From Clostridiales bacterium (GTDB lineage: Bacteria > Bacillota > Clostridia > Caldicoprobacterales > UBA3941): DNA of 51,905 nt. The notes under the pieces were generated by a model. It saw only the letters and a program-made list of their open reading frames with translations, did no database searches and was not told the origin of the DNA. This document shows, in pieces, positions 1 to 7,787 of the stretch. The first letter of the stretch is position 1. Every line of letters begins with the position of its first letter. The position numbers and the translations under genes were made by a program. The stretch lies in the NCBI GenBank assembly GCA_012735575.1, contig JAAYGY010000043.1:1-51905 (forward strand), in the 5' to 3' direction.

Positions 1-116
1 GTCTTGGACAGTACCATGGTAATAGCTGCTGTTAATGTTGTCTTACCATGATCAACGTGACCTATTGTTCCTATGTTCACGTGAGGTTTCGTTCTTTCAA
101 ATTTCGCTTTAGCCAT
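1..116 (-). CDS. tuf: Elongation factor Tu, N-terminal fragment (cut by window edge)
   Basis: Only the first 38 or so codons are inside the window. They read [20 protein letters not shown] and continue through [10 protein letters not shown], the G1/P-loop of EF-Tu, which binds GTP and delivers aminoacyl-tRNA to the ribosome. The ATG at 114-116 has a strong AAGGAGG site just upstream (about 125-134 on the complementary strand). It lies downstream of two tRNA genes and sigH on the same strand, a common clostridial order. The rest of the gene lies beyond position 1. Confidence 0.96.
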   Translation of the reverse strand, partial: MAKAKFERTKPHVNIGTIGHVDHGKTTLTAAITMVLSK

Positions 117-214
117 TTTCCTTTTTTCCTCCTTCGTGACCCGGCTACAATCATTATTATGTAAAAACTAACTACACACGGCCAGGCGTTTCATTTTTGT
201 TTATTATATAACAA

Positions 215-290
215 TGGAGCCCACGACCGGACTTGAACCGGTGACCTCCGCCTTACCATGGCGGCGCTCTACCTGCTGAGCTACATGGGC
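215..290 (-). tRNA. tRNA-Thr (anticodon GGT)
   Basis: A 76-nt cloverleaf reads on the minus strand: acceptor GCCCATG pairs with the 3' CGTGGGC, the D arm is GCTC/GAGC, the anticodon stem CCGCC/GGCGG holds loop ATGGTAA (anticodon GGT, Thr), and the T arm contains GGTTCAAGTCC. The CCA end is encoded (TGG at 215-217). It sits between tRNA-Gly and tuf and is probably co-transcribed with both. Confidence 0.96.
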
Positions 291-310
291 TTATAAAAGT
301 AAAATCAATA

Positions 311-384
311 TGGAGCGGGTGATGGGAATCGAACCCACGTAGCCAGCTTGGGAAGCTGGTATTCTACCATTGAACTACACCCGC
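311..384 (-). tRNA. tRNA-Gly (anticodon CCC)
   Basis: A 74-nt cloverleaf on the minus strand has acceptor GCGGGTG, anticodon stem CCAGC/GCTGG with loop TTCCCAA (anticodon CCC, Gly), T arm GGGTTCGATTCCC and an encoded CCA. It resembles bacterial glyU-type genes. It is the first gene after the promoter at 470-498, followed by tRNA-Thr and tuf. Confidence 0.95.
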
Positions 385-469
385 ATGTTGTCGATTCGTT
401 TGTAATGTAACGAAAAGATCAGCATGCTTTTAATTTGGGTTCAAATATTAACTGTAACGAACACATTAT

Positions 470-498
470 ATTCTACATGCTAAATTTAATTTTGTCAA
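470..498 (-). promoter_or_regulatory. SigA-type promoter for tRNA-Gly / tRNA-Thr / tuf
   Basis: The minus strand carries a perfect -35 TTGACA (493-498), a 17-bp spacer and -10 TAGAAT (470-475), directly followed by further TATAAT-like bases. It lies between the sigH stop and tRNA-Gly, so it should drive the two tRNAs and tuf independently of sigH. The start is expected near 463. Confidence 0.75.
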
Positions 499-511
499 CT
501 GTTTTTTTTAA

Positions 512-1153
512 TTATTCTCTCTCCTCCAGATAACGTTCTACCTTGCGCTTTACTCTCTGCAATGCATTATCAATGGACTTAACATGCCTGTCCAATTCTG
601 CAGCAATTTCCTGGTATGTTTTCCCTTGAAGATAGGATGTTAGCACTTCCCACTCTAAATCACTTAAGAGTTCTTCGATAACATTTTCTATATCACTAAA
701 CTCCTCTTGTCTTATTATGAGTTCCTCAGGATCAGTCACCATTACACCAGATATAACATCCAAAAGTGTCCTGTCAGATTCTTCGTCATATATAGGTTTA
801 TTAAGAGAAACATATGAGTTTAGGGGAATATGCTTTTGCCTAGTGGCAGTTTTAATGGCAGTGATAATCTGGCGAGTAACACATAGTTCTGCAAAAGCTT
901 TAAAGGAAGAAAGCTTGTTAGGTCTAAAATCCCTAATAGCCTTATATAAACCAATCATACCTTCCTGTACTATATCCTCGCGGTCTGCTCCTATAAGAAA
1001 ATATGAACGCGCTTTAGCCCTCACAAAATTCTTATACTTATTGAGTAAATACTCCAATGCGTATGAGTCCCCGTTTAAAGCTAATTCTACTATTTCTTCG
1101 TCCAGCATTTGATCGTAGTGTGCTATTTTTTCTTTGGCAGTAGCTAACTCCAC
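512..1153 (-). CDS. sigH: RNA polymerase sporulation sigma factor SigH
   Basis: This 213-residue protein matches SigH (Spo0H), the sigma factor that starts the transition to sporulation and stationary phase. Region 2 spans roughly residues 18-95 and includes the core-binding, -10-recognition stretch EDIVQEGMIGLYKAIRDF. The region 4 helix-turn-helix lies at about 165-210 (GKTYQEIAAEL...). The length is usual for the family. The start is GTG at 1153 with GGAGGG 6-7 nt upstream. It follows rlmB in the usual clostridial order, and a TTGACT-18-TATAAT promoter at 1213-1242 suggests its own transcription. Confidence 0.95.
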   Translation of the reverse strand: MELATAKEKIAHYDQMLDEEIVELALNGDSYALEYLLNKYKNFVRAKARSYFLIGADREDIVQEGMIGLYKAIRDFRPNKLSSFKAFAELCVTRQIITAIKTATRQKHIPLNSYVSLNKPIYDEESDRTLLDVISGVMVTDPEELIIRQEEFSDIENVIEELLSDLEWEVLTSYLQGKTYQEIAAELDRHVKSIDNALQRVKRKVERYLEERE

Positions 1154-1212
1154 CAGTATCCCTCCACCATAATGTCAAGAATAATCAGGACCTTCAGTAA
1201 TACACTAAATCA

Positions 1213-1242
1213 ATTATACATTACATAATCCTAGCAAGTCAA
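1213..1242 (-). promoter_or_regulatory. Promoter of sigH
   Basis: On the minus strand TTGACT (1237-1242), an 18-bp spacer and a perfect TATAAT (1213-1218) lie in the rlmB-sigH gap. The predicted start near 1206 gives a leader of about 50 nt. It looks like a vegetative (SigA) promoter. Confidence 0.65.
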
Positions 1243-1282
1243 GCTATCTTTGCCATTCTGAGGGATTCTATTGGGATTCTGT

Positions 1283-2050
1283 TTATTTCCCTCTATCCCT
1301 TTGTCTGACTATTTCATACATTAGCACTACAGCTGCCACCGAAGCGTTCAAAGACGATATTTTCCCCTTTTGAGGTATCCTTACTAGAAAATCACATTTT
1401 GCTTTAACCAGACGTCCCAGCCCCTTTCCTTCGCTGCCAATAACCAAGGCTATAGGGCCTGTTAAATCCTTGGAAGTATATAGATCTCCATCCATATGGG
1501 CACCAGCTACCCATAGACCATATTTTTTTAGATCTTCCAGGGTATTGGCTATGTTTGTCACCTTGGCTATGGGCATAAATTCAACAGCACCTGCTGATGC
1601 TTTTATTACGGCTGGAGTAAGACCAGCAGAACGTCTTTTAGGAATAATTATCCCGTGAGCGCCACAGCTCTCTGCCGTTCTGATTATAGAGCCCAGGTTG
1701 TGGGGATCAGTTATCTCGTCCAAAACTACTACAAAAGGTGGTTCATCTTTTTCCGCTGCTCGATTTATAATATCTTCCACCGTTACATAGGAGTAAGGAG
1801 TTACAAAAGCTATTACGCCCTGGTGGGCACCACGAGTCATGGACAGTTCGTCCAGTCTTCTTCTATCCACTTCCTGAATAACTACACCTTGCTCTTTAGC
1901 TTTTTGAATAATCTCAAGGATAGACCCTTCTCTGCTGCCCTTGGCTATCAAGAGTTTGTCTACTGTTCTGCCTGAACGAAAAACCTCAAGCACAGGATTT
2001 CTACCCTCTATCTGGTTTTCGTTATTAGATTTTTTGCCATTACTGTTCAT
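1283..2050 (-). CDS. rlmB: 23S rRNA (guanosine-2251-2'-O)-methyltransferase RlmB
   Basis: This is a SpoU/TrmH-family SAM-dependent 2'-O-ribose methyltransferase of 255 residues. Residues about 15-90 form the N-terminal substrate-binding domain (EGRNPVLEVFRSGRTVDKLL). Residues about 105-250 form the knotted SPOUT domain with the three family motifs: the DPHNLGSIIRTAES region, IGSEGKGLG, and SLNASVAAVVLMYE. It is expected to modify the P-loop of 23S rRNA. The start has AAGGAG about 10 nt upstream of ATG. It lies between thyX and sigH on the same strand, as in many Clostridia. A closely related rRNA methylase paralogue is the only real alternative. Confidence 0.93.
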   Translation of the reverse strand: MNSNGKKSNNENQIEGRNPVLEVFRSGRTVDKLLIAKGSREGSILEIIQKAKEQGVVIQEVDRRRLDELSMTRGAHQGVIAFVTPYSYVTVEDIINRAAEKDEPPFVVVLDEITDPHNLGSIIRTAESCGAHGIIIPKRRSAGLTPAVIKASAGAVEFMPIAKVTNIANTLEDLKKYGLWVAGAHMDGDLYTSKDLTGPIALVIGSEGKGLGRLVKAKCDFLVRIPQKGKISSLNASVAAVVLMYEIVRQRDRGK

Positions 2051-2074
2051 ATGTTATCTACTCCTTTTGACTTA

Positions 2075-2809
2075 TCACATTTTTAGGAAATTATCCCTAA
2101 CTTCATTGGCCTTTCCACAGGTCATTTTGCCTTCAGGGCATTTACCCCTTACACACCCCGGCCCTGCATTCTTAAATAAATTAGGTGCTATTTCCTTAAC
2201 CTGACGCAGCATCTCTGTTGCTAAGATTCTAATCTCCCACTGGGCACGGTTACAGCATCGCAAGCTGAAAAAGTGCAAAAGCTCTCGCGCATTCATAGTA
2301 ACTACAAACTTTGTTTCAGCTGCATTGGGCAGTACAAAACGGGCATCTTCATTGGATTTTTCTCCCTGGTTGCCCAAAACCTCAATCCAATCATCATACC
2401 ATTTTTGAATCTGCTGCATCTGCTTATCAAACTTCTCTATATATTCATCTCCCAGCTCCTTGATGCTGGGGGGAATAATATAATTAAAAGTACTTTCCCC
2501 TTGAGATTTTTGGCTGACATATCTTTGAGATTTTACGCTAAAACTTGCGATACGGTGCCTGGTGATTTGTGCCAGTAAACTTCTAGACACACCCTCCACG
2601 CCAAAGATAAAGCTGGCGTGTTCCACCGGTGATAAATGGCCCATATCCATCAGCTTTTGCAAAAAGTTAGCCTGATCCTTTTCTTCAATATCTTGAGCCA
2701 GTTCATCTATATCCGCAGCTGAATAACAAAGTTTTGCCGCCATAGCTATAGCCTTTTCTGGTTCTGGTGTATATCTTAATAATTTCACTTTTAGACCGAC
2801 CTCACCCAT
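2075..2809 (-). CDS. thyX: Flavin-dependent thymidylate synthase ThyX
   Basis: ThyX makes dTMP from dUMP using FAD, NADPH and methylene-tetrahydrofolate. The diagnostic RHRx7S motif is complete: R84-H85-R86, then S94-Q95-R96. The length of 244 residues is typical. The start is ATG at 2809 with GGGAGG 9 nt upstream. It sits head to tail with mrnC upstream and rlmB downstream, with gaps of only 25-65 bp, so the genes are probably one operon. Presence of ThyX suggests, but does not prove, that the genome lacks the classical ThyA. Confidence 0.96.
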   Translation of the reverse strand: MGEVGLKVKLLRYTPEPEKAIAMAAKLCYSAADIDELAQDIEEKDQANFLQKLMDMGHLSPVEHASFIFGVEGVSRSLLAQITRHRIASFSVKSQRYVSQKSQGESTFNYIIPPSIKELGDEYIEKFDKQMQQIQKWYDDWIEVLGNQGEKSNEDARFVLPNAAETKFVVTMNARELLHFFSLRCCNRAQWEIRILATEMLRQVKEIAPNLFKNAGPGCVRGKCPEGKMTCGKANEVRDNFLKM

Positions 2810-2848
2810 GAAAACTTACCTCCCACAATTTTCCTTATCTAAGTAGTG

Positions 2849-3274
2849 TCATTTTTCTTCGAATATCCACTGTCCTATCTCCATTAGACGATCTACCTGC
2901 TCTGTTAGATATAAATATCCTAGCAATGCCTCAAATCCTGTTGCATATCTATATTCTCCTATATCCGCATTCTTTGGTACAGTTCCTGACTTGGCATTCC
3001 GGCCCCTGCGCACAATATTTTTCTCTTCATCAGTAAGTTTTTCAAATATTTCTTCCAGGGTATGAGCCTGGGCACCTGCCTTAACAAAATTTACAGCTTG
3101 GTTATGCAAGTTATGAACACTTACTCTATTGTTGAGAATCAAATAGGTTCTTACCAGCAAATCGTATATAGTATCGCCTATATATGCCAGCACCAGGGGA
3201 TTCATCATTCTCACCTGGCTTTCATCCAGAGCATTTCCAGTTATTTTCTTTAGCTGATCCAAACACTTAACCAT
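2849..3274 (-). CDS. mrnC: Mini-ribonuclease III (MrnC)
   Basis: This small RNase III-type catalytic domain without a dsRNA-binding domain matures 23S rRNA ends in Firmicutes. The hallmark stretch NPLVLAYIGDTIYDLLVR holds the acidic metal-binding residues, and RRGRNAKSGTVPKNA and ATGFEALLGYLY are also conserved. An upstream in-frame ATG at 3293-3295 overlaps the GGAGG site itself. The ATG at 3272-3274 lies 14 nt after that site and is preferred, but the longer start is possible. A TATAAT sequence lies just upstream. It is the first gene of the mrnC-thyX-rlmB run. Confidence 0.9.
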   Translation of the reverse strand: MVKCLDQLKKITGNALDESQVRMMNPLVLAYIGDTIYDLLVRTYLILNNRVSVHNLHNQAVNFVKAGAQAHTLEEIFEKLTDEEKNIVRRGRNAKSGTVPKNADIGEYRYATGFEALLGYLYLTEQVDRLMEIGQWIFEEK

Positions 3275-3349
3275 ATAAATCTTGTGAACCTCCATTATAA
3301 TTATATCTTATTGTACACTATTTTTAGCTAGATTGTCTGATTATTGTAC

Positions 3350-3376
3350 AAAAAAATACGGGGTTTATAAACCCCC
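3350..3376 (-). terminator. Rho-independent terminator of the 3380 oxidoreductase gene
   Basis: A perfect 16-bp palindrome GGGGTTTATAAACCCC (3360-3375) is followed on the minus strand by GTA and then seven T residues. It stands immediately after the stop codon of the oxidoreductase gene and separates it from mrnC. Confidence 0.75.
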
Positions 3377-3379
3377 TTA

Positions 3380-4597
3380 CTAAAACTTGTCTTTGAAAAG
3401 CTCAAAACTCCTATAGTCTTCCATGGAAAAAGGTTGAGTGGGAACAGCCCATTCAATAGACATTTCAGAAAACATTTTGCCTTCTTCTGCAGCCTTTTCT
3501 ATAATTTTTTCTATATCCTTTATATATGTGGCTACAGTATCCCCTTCAGGTTTTATAATCAAGTAGTCTTGAGGAATCTTTATGGTTTTGCCACAGGATT
3601 CAAAGGCACCATTAGAGGCCAAGACAAAACTTCTGCAGCTGGAGATGGAAGAGTTTAGCTTTGCCTTTTTGTCTTCCAAAACTTTTACAAAGTTTACAAG
3701 CATTTTTTCAAAGAGATCTTCCTCTTCAAATTGATAACTCTCCTTGTCTCCGTCATTGAATTTAATTTCTAAAATATTGTTGTAGTCCCAGTATGCCTGA
3801 CCCTTGCTTCCATACACCTTAATATACGGGGTATCATTTCCAGTATGGCATAAGGTGGTATAAAACAAAACCTCAACATCATTAACCGTATTTATCCTGA
3901 CACAAGTGGTATCTTCCCCTTCAATTTCATGACCTTTGTAAAGTTCAGCCTGTACTGTTTGGGGCATTGCCGCATTTGTATCACCTCTGCCTGCCGCTAT
4001 CAAACAATTGTTTAACAGATGAGCAAGGGGGTTGTTCATGGATCCATCCAGAACATAGCTACCATTATGTATCAGTTTGCCTGCCCAGGGGGTTCTTTCA
4101 TAGTAGTCCTGTGTCCTTTTCCATATGCCAACACCCACCACCTTTTCAATATCTCCCAGCACTCCGGCTTTGAGTTTTTCAATTAAAGTTTTGAAGGCCT
4201 TTCCTGAAGTATTTTGAAAATCCACCTCACAAAACTTACCGCTTCTTTCTGCAGCCTGTATAATCTCATCTATGTCCTGTATTGTCACCGCCGGGGGTTT
4301 TTCCAAAAAGACATTAAACCCTTTGTTTAGGGCATTTACAGCCATGGGTGTATGCAGATGTATAGGGGTAGCCATGGTCACAAAATCCAAATCCCTATGA
4401 TTGTCCAACATTTCATTGTAGTCAGTATAATGCCTGGCACCCAGGGCAATCAGTTCCTGATAATCTTTATCCTCTTTATCCACTTTAACATCAGCAAAGG
4501 CCACACACTTAACTTTACCCTTTGCTGCCTGCTTTAGAACATTGGCAACATGTATCTTTCCAAATCCATTAATACCTATTAAGCCTACTTTTAGCAT
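3380..4597 (-). CDS. Gfo/Idh/MocA-family oxidoreductase
   Basis: This is an NAD(P)-dependent sugar or cyclitol oxidoreductase of about 405 residues. The N-terminal Rossmann domain starts MLKVGLIGINGFGKIHV, followed by the EKPPA loop (the family EKP motif, with the catalytic Lys) near residue 100. The C-terminal alpha/beta domain carries VDFQNTSGKAFK. The ATG at 4597 is chosen over an upstream in-frame start because AGGAGG lies 7 nt before it. It stands alone, with a terminator behind it, between mrnC and a sortase gene, so the substrate cannot be inferred from context. It is not closely related to the Gfo/Idh protein at 25951. Confidence 0.85.
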   Translation of the reverse strand: MLKVGLIGINGFGKIHVANVLKQAAKGKVKCVAFADVKVDKEDKDYQELIALGARHYTDYNEMLDNHRDLDFVTMATPIHLHTPMAVNALNKGFNVFLEKPPAVTIQDIDEIIQAAERSGKFCEVDFQNTSGKAFKTLIEKLKAGVLGDIEKVVGVGIWKRTQDYYERTPWAGKLIHNGSYVLDGSMNNPLAHLLNNCLIAAGRGDTNAAMPQTVQAELYKGHEIEGEDTTCVRINTVNDVEVLFYTTLCHTGNDTPYIKVYGSKGQAYWDYNNILEIKFNDGDKESYQFEEEDLFEKMLVNFVKVLEDKKAKLNSSISSCRSFVLASNGAFESCGKTIKIPQDYLIIKPEGDTVATYIKDIEKIIEKAAEEGKMFSEMSIEWAVPTQPFSMEDYRSFELFKDKF

Positions 4598-4715
4598 AAG
4601 TTTACCTCCTAATAACACCAAGGGCTATACCATTAATCATTGATTAAACCATCAATATGATTTTTGGTATCATTAATATTTTTTTATTTATTTTATATCT
4701 ACCATTATATTGCTA

Positions 4716-5489
4716 TCATTTTATTCTTCTGGCATGTACTACAAACCTGGCATCATCAAATTCATAGCTGCAGGTGGATAATGTTATAATCCTATCTTCA
4801 GCATTTAATTCAATTTCTGTTTGGTGCATGGATTTATCCTTTAAAGCAGTAATAAAGCTTAAGTAGTCTTCATCTGATATAAAATCCTTTTTTATATAAT
4901 TAAACTCTGATTTAGTTACATAAGCAGAGAAAATTTCCCATTGAGTTATCTCCTTTAAAGTATAAAACCATAAAGTAGTATTTTCCTCAAAGAAATCCTC
5001 ATTCTTATACCTGGTCAAATCTTTAAACATAGAACCGTCCCGCATATTATGCCCATATAATATGGTGTTTCTATTATCTGCATTGGGACTATTTCCGCAA
5101 TCCATAAAAATAGCCCCTCTTTTGGATTCATTTCCATATATATCATGAGATAAGTAATATTCATTATCATCAGTCCGAACAACTGGATAGTCAATAACCG
5201 TCCCGGGAAGCGTAATCCATCCAACCACTTCCGGATTAATCTTCAATAAAGGTTCGAACCTTTCCCTCAAAGTCAAACTATCATTATTAGAAGTTGTATC
5301 TTCATCTTTTGATTCAGCACTCTTCATTTTTTGAGGCTCTTGTGTATTCTCTTGTGTATGAAATAGGTTGCCTAATTCCTGATAGGTTTTTTTATTCTTA
5401 TAACCCTCATAATAATAGTTAAATATATTTATCAGTGAATATATAAAAACAGCTGTACAAATAAAAAAAAGTATTCTTCTCCCTTTCAT
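4716..5489 (-). CDS. Class B-type sortase
   Basis: This 257-residue cysteine transpeptidase is anchored by an N-terminal membrane segment (residues about 5-25, after a basic MKGRR start), followed by a polar linker (about 40-75). The catalytic triad is visible: His147 in YGHNM, Cys240 in TLSTC and Arg248 in ARFVVH. The layout and motif spacing fit class B enzymes of Clostridia, which attach surface proteins or pilins to cell wall. The ATG at 5489 has AGGA 6 nt upstream, though TTG or ATG codons at 5504 and 5495 are possible. No protein with a recognisable LPxTG- or NPxTG-type sorting signal occurs in the window, so its substrates are elsewhere. Confidence 0.88.
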   Translation of the reverse strand: MKGRRILFFICTAVFIYSLINIFNYYYEGYKNKKTYQELGNLFHTQENTQEPQKMKSAESKDEDTTSNNDSLTLRERFEPLLKINPEVVGWITLPGTVIDYPVVRTDDNEYYLSHDIYGNESKRGAIFMDCGNSPNADNRNTILYGHNMRDGSMFKDLTRYKNEDFFEENTTLWFYTLKEITQWEIFSAYVTKSEFNYIKKDFISDEDYLSFITALKDKSMHQTEIELNAEDRIITLSTCSYEFDDARFVVHARRIK

Positions 5490-5599
5490 AAGCATTCCTA
5501 CCAACCATAATATTCTAACAAGATTATTACATCAATATTATACCATAGATTGCCCAGAAAAAAATAAAGAAATAATTTATGAATTTTTCCATGTATAAC

Positions 5600-5628
5600 T
5601 TGTGCTTTTCTAAAATATAATATATAAT
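5600..5628 (+). promoter_or_regulatory. Promoter of the cold-shock gene
   Basis: TTGTGC (5600-5605), a 17-bp spacer and TATAAT (5623-5628) give a predicted start near 5635. That leaves an untranslated leader of about 107 nt before the csp ATG, typical of cold-shock genes. Confidence 0.6.
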
Positions 5629-5655
5629 AACATTAGTTCATTTTTTAAGTTTTAA

Positions 5656-5698
5656 AATGCATTACCGAAAGTTGTGAACATACACTTTCATATGCATT
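5656..5698 (+). promoter_or_regulatory. Structured 5' leader of the cold-shock gene
   Basis: Two nested inverted repeats lie in the leader: AATGCAT (5656-5662) pairs with ATGCATT (5692-5698), and GAAAGT (5667-5672) pairs with ACTTTC (5684-5689) around an 11-nt loop. Long structured leaders of csp mRNAs are known to act as temperature-sensitive switches. That role here is inferred. Confidence 0.45.
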
Positions 5699-5741
5699 GA
5701 AACAAAATGGAACATAAAGTGCATAAGGAGGTGTATGTTTC

Positions 5742-5942
5742 ATGAAAGGTACTGTAAAATGGTTTAACTCTGAAAAAGGCTACGGTTTTATCGTAGGAGA
5801 AGACGGCAGTGACGTGTTTGTTCATTTTTCAGCCATTCAGGTTGATGGATACAAAACACTAGAAGAAGGCCAAAGCGTAGAGTTCGAAATCGAGCAAAGC
5901 CCCCGTGGTCCTCAAGCCGTCAATGTAGTTCCTTCTGTATAA
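5742..5942 (+). CDS. csp: Cold-shock protein, CspA family
   Basis: This 66-residue OB-fold protein binds single-stranded RNA and DNA and acts as an RNA chaperone. RNP1 is KGYGFIV (12-18) and RNP2 is VFVHFSAI (25-32), both intact, and the N-terminus [13 protein letters not shown] is canonical. The ATG follows a strong AAGGAGGTG site. The gene is monocistronic, with its own promoter and a terminator 18 nt after the stop. Confidence 0.97.
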   Translation: MKGTVKWFNSEKGYGFIVGEDGSDVFVHFSAIQVDGYKTLEEGQSVEFEIEQSPRGPQAVNVVPSV

Positions 5943-5960
5943 GTTGGAATAAGTCAAAAA

Positions 5961-5985
5961 GCACTGTTTAAACAGTGCTTTTTTT
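5961..5985 (+). terminator. Terminator of csp
   Basis: The perfect palindrome GCACTGTTTAAACAGTGC (5961-5978) is preceded by AAAAA and followed by TTTTTTT. It is symmetrical, so it could also end transcription of the convergent degV gene. Confidence 0.85.
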
Positions 5986-6024
5986 GTTTGCCCAGTATTG
6001 TATGGTATTGCAGTTATGGGACTG

Positions 6025-6858
6025 CTAAAAGGCAATAACCAGCCCACCCTCGTTTGCATAGACGGTGCTTATACCTCCTGTACCTACTATTACTACATCT
6101 TTAAAGTTATATCGCTTTAAGACTTCCTCTTTTAAGGCCAGAGCCTTATCCAGGCAGTTGCAGTGTGCTATTCCCAATATTTTGTCCTCCAGGTTACTAC
6201 CCTGTTCCCCAATTACATCTACAAGCCTCTTAAAAACTCTTTTGGCTCCTATAACCTTCTCATGCAGCTGGATTTCCCCGTCTTTTTCAGCCATTATAAG
6301 CCTAACTGACAATGCGGAAGATATCTTGGCAACCAGATGGCTTACCCTACCAGCCTTAGCCAGATTGTCAAGGGATTTAATAGTAAAGAAGGTTTTCATC
6401 TCTTTAATATAGGAGTTTACCTTTTCCACGATCTCCATTTCCTTTAAGCCCTTGTTAATCAATTCGGATATTTTTAAGCTAATCATAGTTTCTCCTATGG
6501 AACCGCTAAAAGAATCAAAGACATGGATGAATTTGTTACCTATCTCTTCCAAAAAAATCTCCTTTGCCAGCATGGCACTTCTATAGGTACCACTTAGTTT
6601 AGATGATATGGTAACTACAAAGACACTTTCATCCCCTTTATACTCCTCTATAAAATCCTGGGGAGAAGGGCAGGCGGTCTTAGGCGCTTCATGGGATTTC
6701 TTCATCTCACTAATTAATTCATTAATATCAAGACTACTATCATCCCTATATCTCTTTCCATTTACCTCAATAGTCAAAGGTACCAGTTTTACCCCTGTTC
6801 TCTCTTTAATTTCCTGATTAACATCGCAGCAGCTATCTGCAACAATTTTCATATTCAT
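6025..6858 (-). CDS. DegV family fatty-acid-binding protein
   Basis: This 277-residue protein has the DegV two-domain layout. The N-terminus KIVADSCCDVNQEIK is the usual 'DS..D' start, a mid-protein block has VTISSKLSGTYRSA, and the C-terminal block ends GTGGISTVYANEGG. In Firmicutes, DegV/FakB proteins bind an acyl chain and present it to a FakA kinase that makes acyl-phosphate for phospholipid synthesis. The ATG at 6858 has GGAGAG about 6 nt upstream, and the longer in-frame extension has no ribosome site. It is convergent with csp and shares its bidirectional terminator. The exact ligand is unknown. Confidence 0.9.
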   Translation of the reverse strand: MNMKIVADSCCDVNQEIKERTGVKLVPLTIEVNGKRYRDDSSLDINELISEMKKSHEAPKTACPSPQDFIEEYKGDESVFVVTISSKLSGTYRSAMLAKEIFLEEIGNKFIHVFDSFSGSIGETMISLKISELINKGLKEMEIVEKVNSYIKEMKTFFTIKSLDNLAKAGRVSHLVAKISSALSVRLIMAEKDGEIQLHEKVIGAKRVFKRLVDVIGEQGSNLEDKILGIAHCNCLDKALALKEEVLKRYNFKDVVIVGTGGISTVYANEGGLVIAF

Positions 6859-6944
6859 GTAAAGCTCTCCAATCAAAATATTATATATCAATATTATTAC
6901 AAATCAAAGTAAACTTCAAGAAAATTTTTCATTTTCCTGAAATT

Positions 6945-7080
6945 TATGATATAATTATAATATAACCAAAATTTAGTTATTCTAATAAAAAGAGGGATAT
7001 TTTTATTGCTTTATTAGAATTGTCTATGGAGGCAAATGCAGAAAATCCAACCAATACCATGGTCGGCGCAAGGGATTTTA
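6945..7080 (+). other. Unexplained leader-like element (repeat, SD-like loop, short open frame)
   Basis: Two overlapping TATAAT sequences (6950-6955 and 6956-6961) precede an 11-bp inverted repeat, ATTCTAATAAA (6979-6989) and TTTATTAGAAT (7010-7020). The 20-nt loop contains AGAGGG. An open frame then runs to a TGA near 7083 and could encode MEANAENPTNTMVGARDFI from the ATG at 7026. No good -35 and no properly placed ribosome site is seen for that ATG. It may be a small regulatory RNA, a leader, or decayed sequence. Confidence 0.25.
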
Positions 7081-7116
7081 TCTGAATAGTTCTGTTATAG
7101 GCTAAGTAATAAAACA

Positions 7117-7153
7117 AAATGCAGATGGGAACCAAAACTTCTCATCTGCATTT
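7117..7153 (-). terminator. Terminator after the four-helix membrane protein gene
   Basis: AAATGCAGATGGGAA (7117-7131) pairs with TTCTCATCTGCATTT (7139-7153), with a single G-T wobble. On the minus strand it is followed by a T-rich stretch, and it lies just past the stop at 7158. Confidence 0.65.
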
Positions 7154-7157
7154 CTAA

Positions 7158-7598
7158 TTAAGATTTACTTTTTTGCTTATATTTCATTACATAAAAGGCA
7201 ACTAAAGCTACACATACGGCAGCCATTGCCAAAACCTGTGTAATGGATAACGTATTTAATTCAATAATCCCTATAGTCATTCCAAACACTTGGCACATAA
7301 ATAGTAAGATCATCTCTATCAGGGTTATTGAGACAAATTTTCTTGGCAACTGGTTCTTTTCATAGGATTTCTCATAGGCATGCTGAGAATATATAACAAG
7401 CCCAAGTAAAACAAAGCCTAGTACAAAGGAGCTGGCAAGCTCAATAAATCTCCATGACCAAAAATTAGAATGATACAGGAGTAAAGAAAATCTAATAAGA
7501 CTTTTTATTCTAAATAAGATAACAACTCCTAAAAAACCGGTTATTGCTGTAAGCAAATAAGAAATTAAAAAAGTAAAGGCACTTTTCTTTACTTTCAC
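7158..7598 (-). CDS. Small membrane protein of unknown function (four membrane segments)
   Basis: I do not recognise a family. The protein of about 146 residues has a basic N-terminus (KVKKSAF) and four hydrophobic helices, at about residues 5-30, 45-70, 85-110 and 115-138, with a Lys-rich tail. It could be an integral inner-membrane protein. The start is uncertain: a GTG at 7598 lies 9 nt after a G-rich ribosome site, and an in-frame TTG at 7622 would add eight residues. It stands between degV and the opp operon on the same strand as both, but hairpins on both sides suggest independent transcription. Confidence 0.65.
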   Translation of the reverse strand: MKVKKSAFTFLISYLLTAITGFLGVVILFRIKSLIRFSLLLYHSNFWSWRFIELASSFVLGFVLLGLVIYSQHAYEKSYEKNQLPRKFVSITLIEMILLFMCQVFGMTIGIIELNTLSITQVLAMAAVCVALVAFYVMKYKQKSKS

Positions 7599-7661
7599 TG
7601 ACCTGACACCCCCAAGTTTCAAATCAAATTTTTATATATCCTATATTGGTCAGTCTAATTA

Positions 7662-7703
7662 AAGCAGTGGAGTAAAATCCTTATAGATTTTTCCCCACTG
7701 CTT
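7662..7703 (-). terminator. Terminator-like hairpin after the opp operon
   Basis: On the minus strand AAGCAGTGG pairs with CCACTGCTT, and the stem is extended by AAAATC/GATTTT around a 6-nt loop. It lies 85 nt after the oppF stop. There is no long T run, so it may act in mRNA stability as well as termination. Confidence 0.5.
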
Positions 7704-7787
7704 ATAACCTTAATTCTGTGCTGTACCTATTATACCTGACAAACACAGATAACATAACCTCTATAATCTTATAATCATAATTGTATT

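Noticed and set aside
717-1112. 131-codon open frame on the plus strand
   Set aside because: It lies wholly opposite sigH, has no ribosome site and its protein has no recognisable domain; it is a shadow of the real gene.
7036-7089. 17-codon frame starting MQKIQPIPW on the plus strand
   Set aside because: The GGAGG is only 3 nt before the ATG, too close for normal starts; another frame through the same bases is open for longer.
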